Source: Betaproteobacteria bacterium (GTDB taxonomy: Bacteria > Pseudomonadota > Gammaproteobacteria > Burkholderiales > Casimicrobiaceae). From it: DNA of 5,661 bases. Made by a program: the position numbers and the translations under genes. Below the pieces are notes generated by a model. The model saw only the letters and a program-made list of their open reading frames with translations. It was not told where the DNA came from and made no database searches. Position 1 is the stretch's first letter. Each line of letters starts with the position of its first letter. Where the stretch lies: positions 1 through 5,661 of the forward strand of contig JANXZT010000319.1 in the NCBI GenBank assembly GCA_025355395.1, written 5' to 3'. Of this stretch, positions 1-5,266 are shown piece after piece.

Positions 1-287
1 GTGCGCACCCGCAGCCGCGCGTTGTAGGCGAGCGAAAGGAGGTGGTAGACAACTGCATAGCGCGGCCCTTCATAGGCTCCGTTGCCGTACGCCGAGTAAT
101 CGACGCCGCAAACATCGAGCAGCGTCTCGAACGCGAGCTCCGAGCGGTCGCGCAACGCGCGCATGGTCTCGTGCAGGCGAGTCCGCGGGACCACCGCCGT
201 TACCTCGCTCAGTGCGACGGTGACTTTGGCCTCACCCGCGGGAAAAGCCGCGGCGAGGCTCGCCACCAGCGTTTCGATTCGTGTCAT
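1..287 (-). CDS. nuoC: NADH-quinone oxidoreductase subunit C, N-terminal part (cut by window edge)
   Basis: This is the first 95 codons of subunit C of proton-pumping complex I, a peripheral-arm protein that contacts the N2-cluster subunit and the quinone-site region. The frame starts with ATG at 287, whose A is also the last base of the nuoB stop codon (TGATG, one-base overlap), so translation is probably coupled. The product begins MTRIETLVASLAAAFP and continues with the family-like segments FETLLDVCGVDYSAYG (about residues 55-70) and RYAVVYHLLSLAYNARLRVR near the cut end. This matches the usual NuoC N-terminal pattern of a variable helix followed by the LLDVxGVDY core and the YHLLSL strand. 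The conserved C-terminal signature lies outside the window. The position directly after nuoB agrees with the standard nuoABCD order. The identification is secure from sequence and context together; whether the rest of the gene is intact cannot be seen. Confidence 0.93.
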   Translation of the reverse strand, partial: MTRIETLVASLAAAFPAGEAKVTVALSEVTAVVPRTRLHETMRALRDRSELAFETLLDVCGVDYSAYGNGAYEGPRYAVVYHLLSLAYNARLRVR

Positions 288-763
288 CAGCGGGCGATGG
301 TGTTGGTGCGCCAGATCTTGTTCTGGAGTTGGATGATCCCGTACAGCAGCGCCTCAGCCGTCGGCGGGCAACCCGGAACGTAGATGTCGACGGGCACGAT
401 CCGGTCGCAACCGCGCACGACCGAATACAAATAGTGGTAGTAGCCCCCGCCATTGGCGCAGGAGCCCATCGATATCACCCACCGCGGCTCCGCCATCTGG
501 TCGTATACCTTGCGCAGCGCCGGGGCCATCTTGTTGCACAATGTTCCCGCCACGATCATCACGTCCGATTGCCGGGGACTCGGCCGGAACACGACGCCGA
601 ACCGATCGAGGTCATAGCGCGCGGCACCCGCGTGCATCATCTCGACCGCGCAGCACGCGAGTCCGAACGTCATCGGCCACATCGACCCGTTGCGCGACCA
701 ATTGATCAGCGCGTCGAGCGACGTGGTGACGAATCCTTTCTCGAGAACGCCTTCAATGCTCAC
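287..763 (-). CDS. nuoB: NADH-quinone oxidoreductase subunit B
   Basis: Subunit B of complex I, 158 aa, full length for the family. It carries the terminal [4Fe-4S] cluster N2 that passes electrons to ubiquinone at the membrane interface. The expected four cysteine ligands are visible: the tandem pair Cys37-Cys38 (GLACCAVEMM), Cys102 (MGSCANGGG) and Cys132 (VPGCPPTAEAL). Other family hallmarks are FGVVFRPSPRQSDVMIVAGT (about 55-74) and the C-terminal RTNTIAR. The start is taken as GTG at 763 because it gives the usual MSIEGVLEKGFVTT beginning, and a weak AAGG lies about 8 bases upstream; there is no ATG nearby in frame. The gap to nuoA is 82 bp, longer than usual inside a nuo operon, with no clear terminator. 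The stop overlaps the nuoC start by one base. No key residue is missing. Confidence 0.98.
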   Translation of the reverse strand: MSIEGVLEKGFVTTSLDALINWSRNGSMWPMTFGLACCAVEMMHAGAARYDLDRFGVVFRPSPRQSDVMIVAGTLCNKMAPALRKVYDQMAEPRWVISMGSCANGGGYYHYLYSVVRGCDRIVPVDIYVPGCPPTAEALLYGIIQLQNKIWRTNTIAR

Positions 764-845
764 AATGACGACCTTGGTTGCAATCGATGTGCGGCGCGAA
801 CAGCGCGACTTAGCCGGATTACCGGGTCTCTCCGCCCAAGGGAAT

Positions 846-1202
846 TCAGTCCCACTCCAGCGCGCCCTTCTTCCATTCGTAGATGAATCCCACGATGAGG
901 ATCAGCAGGAAAATCATCATCGCGACGAATCCGGCAAATCCGATTTCGGGCAACACCACCGCCCACGGAAACAGGAAAGCGATCTCGAGATCGAACAGGA
1001 TGAAAAGGATGGCGACCAGGTAATAGCGGACGTCGAACTTCATCCGGGCATCCTCGAAGGCTTCGAATCCGCATTCGTAGGGAGAAAGCTTCTGTGCATC
1101 GGGCTTGTTGGGCGCAACAAGCTTGCCCACACTCAGCATGACGGCTGCAAGAAAGAGGCCGAAGAGAATGAAAAGAAGGATGGGGAAATACTGTTCGAGC
1201 AT
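846..1202 (-). CDS. nuoA: NADH-quinone oxidoreductase subunit A
   Basis: Small membrane subunit of complex I, 118 aa with the start chosen here. It has three predicted membrane helices (about residues 6-28, 60-83 and 87-108). Between the first two lies the conserved loop PYECGFEAFEDAR (41-53), which lies at the quinone-chamber entrance and contains the Cys of the family's A/D switch region. The second helix begins with the characteristic KFDVRYYLVAILF. ATG at 1202 is preferred because MLEQYFPILLF matches the length of betaproteobacterial NuoA. An in-frame GTG at 1232 would add ten residues (MRHIRTASDD) that the family does not normally have, although a G-rich stretch precedes that GTG and the ATG has no obvious ribosome binding site. 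It is the first nuo gene; transcription comes from an unrecognised promoter in the 217-bp leader or from the tRNA/secG side. Confidence 0.96.
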   Translation of the reverse strand: MLEQYFPILLFILFGLFLAAVMLSVGKLVAPNKPDAQKLSPYECGFEAFEDARMKFDVRYYLVAILFILFDLEIAFLFPWAVVLPEIGFAGFVAMMIFLLILIVGFIYEWKKGALEWD

Positions 1203-1249
1203 GTCGTCGGAAGCCGTGCGGATGTGCCGCACGCGCCCCCCCGCAAATT

Positions 1250-1263
1250 CCGGCCGAAGCCGG
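1250..1263 (-). other. Small UUCG-loop hairpin in the nuoA leader
   Basis: On the minus strand the sequence reads CCGGC-TTCG-GCCGG, a perfect 5-bp GC stem closed by a C(UUCG)G tetraloop, which is exceptionally stable in RNA. It lies about 48 bases upstream of the nuoA ATG. It is followed by AATTTGCGGG rather than a run of T, so it is a poor intrinsic terminator. It could be an mRNA 5' stabiliser, an attenuating structure or simply chance in GC-rich DNA. The structure is seen directly; the function is not known. Confidence 0.4.
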
Positions 1264-1419
1264 CAAGACCGCGGTAATCGGGAACGCCGGCCGGTGCTTG
1301 ATGCACGCGGCGAAGCCTCTTACCACACCGTTGTTCGAAACGCGGCCACCGTCGGCCCGCGCTTATCTCCTGGCTGCTGTCGTCGATCCACACCCATGGC
1401 AATCGAGACATTGATCCGA

Positions 1420-1504
1420 TGGTGCCCACGGCGAGACTCGAACTCGCACAGCTTTCGCCACTGCCCCCTCAAGACAGCGTGTCTACCAATTTCACCACGT
1501 GGGC
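1420..1504 (-). tRNA. leuU: tRNA-Leu (anticodon GAG)
   Basis: A complete 85-nt class II tRNA. The acceptor stem GCCCACG pairs perfectly with CGTGGGC and is followed by A and an encoded CCA tail. The D arm contains the typical leucine-tRNA stretch AAATTGGTAGACAC. The anticodon arm is CTGTC-TTGAGGG-GGCAG (one U-G pair), placing GAG in the anticodon position, which reads CUU and CUC leucine codons. A short extra arm (TGGC-GAAA-GCTGT) follows, as expected for leucine tRNAs, then the T arm GCGAG-TTCGAGT-CTCGC, a perfect 5-bp stem. It sits between secG and nuoA in the same direction, as is common in betaproteobacteria, and may be processed from a secG or nuo transcript. The symbol leuU is borrowed from the E. 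coli GAG isoacceptor. Confidence 0.97.
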
Positions 1505-1529
1505 ATTTCGAATTCCTTGCGGCCTGCCT

Positions 1530-1557
1530 GCGCCGCGGCCGCCAAAGAGGCCGGCGC
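1530..1557 (-). other. GC-rich hairpin between secG and the tRNA
   Basis: Downstream of the secG stop, on the minus strand, GCGCC+GGCC can pair with GGCC+GGCGC across an 8-base loop with a 2-base bulge on one side, giving nine GC-only base pairs. It lies 16 bases after secG and 26 bases before the tRNA 5' end. No T-run follows, so it is not a canonical intrinsic terminator. It could stabilise the secG mRNA 3' end or mark processing between mRNA and tRNA. The pairing is seen directly; the role is inferred. Confidence 0.4.
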
Positions 1558-1572
1558 CCATGCTGATAATCG

Positions 1573-2004
1573 CTATTTCGGTACTTCTCCCGCTTTCGAC
1601 GTCGGGTCGGCGGGTGCGGCGGACTTACCCGCCTCGGCGCCGCCCGATGACACCGGCGCGCCGGCCGTGGGCGTCGCGGGGGCCGGTGTCGATGGAATGT
1701 CGGCGGCCTTCGACGGCGGCAAGCGATCCATCACGCCCTGTTGCACGCTGCTGCGCGGGGACGCCCGCGTCGAGGCGTACCACGTGAGGCCCAAGCTCGA
1801 CAAAAAGAAGGCGGCGGCAAGAACCGATGTGGTGCGGGAAAGAAAGTTGGCGGAGCCGGCCGAACCGAAAACGCTCCCCGACGAGCCGCTACCGAAAGCG
1901 GCCCCCATGTCGGCGCCCTTCCCGTGTTGCAACAGCACGAATCCGCAGATGCCGATGGCAACCATCACATGTGCCACCAGCAGGAACGTTTCAAGAATGC
2001 TCAT
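1573..2004 (-). CDS. secG: Preprotein translocase subunit SecG
   Basis: SecG is the small accessory membrane subunit of the SecYEG channel and assists SecA-driven protein export across the inner membrane. The product has 143 aa. The first membrane helix spans about residues 5-25. It is followed by the conserved cytoplasmic loop LLQHGKGADMGAAFG (24-38) and the Gly/Ser-rich GSGSSGSVFGSAGSANFLSR (38-57), which identify the family clearly. The second helix spans about 60-77. Residues 95-143 form a Pro/Ala/Ser/Gly/Thr-rich, probably disordered tail, which is common in betaproteobacterial SecG and makes it longer than the roughly 110-residue E. coli protein. The ATG at 2004 is preceded by GGGAG with a 7-base spacer, a good ribosome binding site. 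It lies 39 bp after tpiA and is probably co-transcribed with it. Confidence 0.97.
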   Translation of the reverse strand: MSILETFLLVAHVMVAIGICGFVLLQHGKGADMGAAFGSGSSGSVFGSAGSANFLSRTTSVLAAAFFLSSLGLTWYASTRASPRSSVQQGVMDRLPPSKAADIPSTPAPATPTAGAPVSSGGAEAGKSAAPADPTSKAGEVPK

Positions 2005-2043
2005 TTAAGTGCTCCCGGCTTCCGGCAATGCGACCCAATCGGA

Positions 2044-2778
2044 TTAGGCACCGGCAATCGCCAAAAATTCGTTCGCTTGCAGTGACGCGCCGCCAACCAG
2101 CGCGCCGTCGATATCCTTTTGCGCGAACAGCGCCGCGGCGTTGTCGCCCTTCACACTGCCGCCATACAACAGCGGAACATCACCGGCACCCGAAGCTTCA
2201 AGGCGCGCGCGGAGCGTCGCATGCACGGCCTGGGCTTCCTCCGGCCGGGCAGTTTTTCCCGTTCCGATGGCCCACACGGGCTCATAGGCAACGACCATCC
2301 CTTTTGCCGCGCCCGACAACGCCAGGAGCACGGCATCGAGCTGCCGCAGGACGACCGCTTCCGTCGCTCCTGCCTCCCGCTCCGCAAGCGTCTCGCCGAC
2401 GCAGGCAATCGGCGTCAGGCCGGCGGCCAGAACTGCGCTCGCCTTGGCCGCAACTTCTGCGTCGGACTCGCGATAGCGCTGGCGGCGCTCCGAATGGCCC
2501 ACGATGGCGTAGTGGCAGCCAAACTCCGCGAGCATGGACGCGGCGACCTCGCCGGTATACGCCCCCGCCGCGTGCTCGCTTGCGTTCTGCGCACCCCAAC
2601 GAATCGTGGTGCCCATGAGCGCCGCCTGCGCCTGTCCCAGATAGGGGAAGGGAACGCAAACCGCAAGCGCCCGTCCTGCCCGCGCATCCCAACCGCCCGC
2701 AAGCGCATGGAGGAGCTTCGCGTTTGTCGCGAGCCCACCATTCATCTTCCAGTTGCCGACGACGAGCTTTTTGCGCAT
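2044..2778 (-). CDS. tpiA: Triosephosphate isomerase
   Basis: Cytosolic enzyme interconverting dihydroxyacetone phosphate and glyceraldehyde 3-phosphate in glycolysis and gluconeogenesis. It has 244 aa, a normal length for this (beta/alpha)8 barrel. All active-site parts are present: Asn9 and Lys11 in GNWKMN, the electrophilic His95 in IVGHSERR, and the catalytic base Glu166 in AYEPVWAIGTGKTA, which also forms the flexible loop 6. The phosphate-binding segments YGGSVKGDN (205-213) and LVGGASL (227-233) and the conserved Cys127 are also visible. The start ATG at 2778 gives the standard MRKKLVVGNWKMN beginning, although no strong Shine-Dalgarno sequence precedes it. It is the first gene of a probable tpiA-secG unit with its own promoter about 70-100 bp upstream. 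The gene is intact and unremarkable. Confidence 0.98.
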   Translation of the reverse strand: MRKKLVVGNWKMNGGLATNAKLLHALAGGWDARAGRALAVCVPFPYLGQAQAALMGTTIRWGAQNASEHAAGAYTGEVAASMLAEFGCHYAIVGHSERRQRYRESDAEVAAKASAVLAAGLTPIACVGETLAEREAGATEAVVLRQLDAVLLALSGAAKGMVVAYEPVWAIGTGKTARPEEAQAVHATLRARLEASGAGDVPLLYGGSVKGDNAAALFAQKDIDGALVGGASLQANEFLAIAGA

Positions 2779-2849
2779 CGATGGATCGCCCGCACTCGCC
2801 CCATGCCAAAAGCGCGCTCCGACACGAAGCGCGCCTGCAAAACCTCACA

Positions 2850-2879
2850 ATTATACCGCGCTGCAGCAACGCCCCGCAA
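2850..2879 (-). promoter_or_regulatory. Putative sigma-70 promoter of tpiA-secG
   Basis: On the minus strand a perfect -10 hexamer TATAAT occupies 2855-2850. Eighteen bases further upstream lies TTGCGG (2879-2874), which matches the -35 consensus at three of six positions. The predicted transcription start near 2843 would give a leader of about 65 nt before the tpiA ATG. A perfect -10 box is rare in DNA this GC-rich and it is correctly placed, so a promoter is likely; the -35 assignment is weak. Confidence 0.55.
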
Positions 2880-3190
2880 TCGCAAGGGCCGGGTAGGTAG
2901 TGGTTCAGGTTAAGGCCAAGGCTGTTACAAAGGATTTTCCCATGCTCAGTATCGACCGAATGAGGCTTGCTGTTGCTCTACCTGGGATCGATGAGGCACC
3001 ATTTTGCCCGTGCCGATCGAAAGCACATTCCATCCTTCGTTACCTAGCTGCAAGGTATATCCAGATACGATGGATGGAAGCAAGGTTACGGACAAAATCC
3101 TGATGCAATGGGGCGATGCCTGTTTTGGTGGCGAAGTTGGCGAGAGCGCGCGTCGTTGACTTTGCATGAAGTGCCTTTAGTCCCAATCTG
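2880..3190. other. Lower-GC stretch with no recognisable gene
   Basis: Hand counts over 60-base rows from 2941 to 3180 give about 47-55% GC, while the row starting at 3181 jumps to 65%. Two short open frames exist: plus strand 2900-3103 (67 codons from a GTG) and minus strand 2946-3167 (73 codons). I recognise neither product, neither has a clear ribosome binding site, and their codon use does not resemble the neighbouring genes. Small inverted repeats are present: TTCCATCC at 3028-3035 with GGATGGAA at 3072-3079, enclosing TACCT/AGGTA at 3041-3045 and 3053-3057; and an 8-base AGGATTTT/AAAATCCT pair near 2933 and 3094. No transposase motif, tRNA or clear terminator is seen. It may be intergenic DNA, a decayed gene or sequence of different origin. 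Confidence 0.5.
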
Positions 3191-3749
3191 CCAAGTGCCT
3201 CGCGTCGTGCGGGTGCCCTGGAACGACGAGGCGTCCATCAAGAAAGCCCTGGACATCGGGGCGACCGGTATTGTCGTGCCGTTGGTGAATAACGCCCAGG
3301 ACGCGCAGCTTGCGGTGCGCCCGTGCAAGTATCCGCCTGCGGGAGTTCGCAGCGTCGGCGTCACGCCGGCGCAGCGCTTCGATCTGAAATTTGCAGCGTA
3401 CATGCAGAGCGCGAACGACCAGATCGCGCTCATTATCCAGATCGAGCGTATCGAGGCGGTGGAGAACATCGAAAGCATTCTGGACGTGCCCGGGCTCGAC
3501 GCCGCGTTCATCGGCCCCTTCGATCTGTCGGGCAGCATGGGCAAATCCGGCAGGATCGGCGACCCCGAGGTGCAGGCGGCGGTCGCGCGGGTCGCCCGCG
3601 CGTGCGAGAATCGACACGTCGCGTTGTGCGGCTACGCCCACACGCCGGCGCACGCCAAGATCTACGTCTCCATGGGCTATCGGGTCATAGGGCTGTGCGC
3701 CGATTACATCCTGCTCGCCCGCGCCGTCTCCTCGGCGCTGCGGCGGCTT
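3108..3749 (+). pseudogene. HpcH/HpaI-family aldolase/lyase fragment, truncated at both ends
   Basis: Members of this class II, divalent-metal-dependent family (HpcH/HpaI 2-oxo-acid aldolases and relatives) cleave or form C-C bonds of hydroxy-oxo acids. Family-like sequence begins near 3201 with VVRVPWND and runs without frameshift to about 3746. Counted from the first in-frame ATG (3108), residues matching known catalytic positions are Arg35 (VRVPWND), Glu113 (IQIERIEAVEN, metal ligand) and Asp139 (FIGPFDLSGSMG, metal ligand). Their spacings, 78 and 26, agree with Arg70/Glu149/Asp175 of HpaI. The N-terminal 70-80 residues, including the strand with the catalytic His (His45 in HpaI), are missing: the codons from 3108 to about 3200 do not resemble the family. 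The expected C-terminal helix (LLARAVSSALRRL) is present, but the frame has no stop there and runs on into antisense of the potC-like gene. It is the only plus-strand gene. An active enzyme is unlikely; the substrate cannot be assigned. Confidence 0.75.
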
Positions 3750-4379
3750 GAGGTAGGGCAGGGTCACCGTCCACAGCACGGCGGCGCGCGATGCGCCCAG
3801 ATTAAAAGCGGCCTCTTCCAGCGTGGCATCGAAACGCTTGAGGCGCGCCGCGATCGTCAGCGTCGCGATCGACACGATGTAGGAGAATTGGCCGGCGACG
3901 ACCAATGGCAATCCGGGTCGCAGGAAGTCGAGCTCGACACCCCAGGCGTCGTCTGCGAACTGCGCGAGACGGCTTGCGAACGCGAGGATCGAGATGCCGA
4001 GGATCACACCGGGGATCACCAGCGGCGCCAGCATCAGCAGCGACAGTGCCGATTTGCCGCGGAACTCGACGCGCTCCAACAAGAACGCGTTGGCCGCGCC
4101 GACCGCCACCGAGAGCACGGTCACCCAACCGGCAACCAGCACGCTGGTGGCGACGCTCTTCAGCAGCGGCGCGTCGGCGAAAAGTCCCCTTCTGGCGTTC
4201 GCGCCGCCGACAAACCAGTCCAGCGTGAAGCCGCGCCACGGCGGTGCCGGATAGTTGGCGTTGTTGAATGCGAACACGGCTACGACGACGAGCGGCACGA
4301 ACAGGAACGTGAAGAACGCCACGACGTACGCGGCCGTCGCGTACCGGGAAAGCTTCGATCGCGGCAGCGTCGGAATCAC
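3744..4379 (-). pseudogene. potC: Polyamine-type ABC transporter permease (PotC-like), 3' end missing
   Basis: Second inner-membrane permease of a spermidine/putrescine-type ABC importer. The start is GTG at 4379, overlapping the stop of the preceding permease (GTGA), the usual coupling in these operons. About 212 residues are family-like. The first membrane helix lies near 15-37, followed by the periplasmic segment FNNANYPAPPWRGFTLDWF (38-56) typical of PotC, then further helices near 76-101, 111-135 and 155-178. The cytoplasmic EAA loop that docks on the ATPase is present (LEEAAFNLGASRAAVLWTV, 187-205). After TLPYLKP (212) the similarity ends, so the last 50-60 residues expected for a protein of about 265-275 aa, including the final helix or helices, are lost. 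The frame stays open to 3177 but reads antisense of the aldolase fragment, so the predicted 400-residue product would be an artificial chimera. The function is probably lost unless the junction is an assembly error. Confidence 0.8.
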
Positions 4380-5266
4380 GAGCGCCGCATCACGTCGCCG
4401 AAACGCTGGCCGGTGAGCTTCAGTCCGAACCAGACGATCGCCGTGGACAGGACCAGCAGCAGGAAGCCGAACGCCGCCCCCTGCTCCCAGTTGAAGCGGG
4501 TGATGAATTGTGTGTAGATCTGCTCGGTGAACCACAGCGAATTCTTGCCGCCGAGCAGCGTCGGCGTCAGGTAGTTGCCGAGGGTCAGCATGAACACGAC
4601 GATCGAGCCCGCCGCGATCCCCGGCGCCGCGTGCGGCACGACGATCTGCCGCAGGATCGACCAGCCGTTGCCGCCCAGGTCGTAAGCCGCCTCGATCAGC
4701 GACTCGTCGAGGCTCTCGAGCGCACTGACGAGCGGCACGACCATGAACAGCATCGATGTGTAGACGAGGCCGACCAGGATCGTCGCGTCGTGGTAGAGCA
4801 TCTCGGGCGGCACTGCGGTGATTCCGAGGTCGACCAGGAGCCGCGGCAGCACACCCGATTCGCGCAACAGGATCATCCAGCCCAGCGTGCGCACGGTCTC
4901 GCTGACCCAAAACGGGATCAGGCAGAGGACGAACAGTACCGACTTTGCCCGGCCGCGCGCGACCTTCGCGATGTACCAGGCTACGGGAAACGCGATCAGC
5001 AGCGTGCAGACGGTAACGAGGATCGAGATCGCGGCCGTGCGTACGAACGTATGCCAATACAGCGGCTCGTCGACAAACGTCCGGTACTGGTTGAGGCTGA
5101 ACTCGTACAGGCGCGGCGCGACGCGCGCACGGAGCGAGAGGACCGCGAGTTCGATGTGCGGCAGCACGATGAGGCCGACGAGCCACACCAGCGCCGGCGC
5201 CATCAGCAGCAGGAGCGCGACCCGCGCACGAGGTGCCGCGAGCCCGGTGGCGATTTTATCCGCCAT
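4376..5266 (-). CDS. potB: Polyamine-type ABC transporter permease (PotB-like)
   Basis: First inner-membrane permease of a spermidine/putrescine-type ABC importer, 296 aa, complete. After a short cytoplasmic N-terminus it has a membrane helix at about 15-37, then the periplasmic segment YEFSLNQYRTFVDEPLYWHTF (54-74), and further helices near 77-99, 107-134, 161-183, 215-236 and 266-285, the usual six-helix plan. The EAA loop contacting the ATPase is clear: IEAAYDLGGNGWSILRQIV (191-209). Also typical of PotB is GNYLTPTLLGGKNSLWFTEQ (230-249). The start ATG at 5266 lies inside the end of the ATPase gene (11-base overlap) and gives the expected MADKI... leader; an upstream extension of the frame to 5578 only reads antisense or overlapping ATPase sequence. 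Its stop overlaps the next permease's GTG. The exact substrate (putrescine, spermidine or another cationic or amino compound) cannot be told, because the binding protein is not in the window. Confidence 0.92.
   Translation of the reverse strand: MADKIATGLAAPRARVALLLLMAPALVWLVGLIVLPHIELAVLSLRARVAPRLYEFSLNQYRTFVDEPLYWHTFVRTAAISILVTVCTLLIAFPVAWYIAKVARGRAKSVLFVLCLIPFWVSETVRTLGWMILLRESGVLPRLLVDLGITAVPPEMLYHDATILVGLVYTSMLFMVVPLVSALESLDESLIEAAYDLGGNGWSILRQIVVPHAAPGIAAGSIVVFMLTLGNYLTPTLLGGKNSLWFTEQIYTQFITRFNWEQGAAFGFLLLVLSTAIVWFGLKLTGQRFGDVMRRS

Noticed and set aside
281..886. Plus-strand open frame of 201 codons opposite nuoB
   Set aside because: It is fully antisense to the secure nuoB gene and its His/Arg/Pro-rich product resembles no family.
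2119..2913. Plus-strand open frame of 264 codons opposite tpiA
   Set aside because: It is antisense to the intact tpiA gene, whose catalytic motifs are all present, so it is a GC-driven shadow frame.
2933..3101. AGGATTTT/AAAATCCT inverted pair as ends of an insertion sequence
   Set aside because: Only eight bases match, there is no flanking target duplication that I can see, and the roughly 150 bp between holds no transposase-like sequence.
3108..4517. Plus-strand 469-codon open frame read as one large protein
   Set aside because: Only codons up to about 3749 resemble a protein family; the rest is antisense to potC, and its Arg/Glu/Gln/His-rich composition is typical of antisense translation of membrane-protein genes.
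3177..5186. Minus-strand 669-codon open frame as a single gene
   Set aside because: Its first 269 codons overlap potB out of frame and have an Arg/Ala-rich shadow composition; only the part from 4379 down to 3744 is the potC-like gene.
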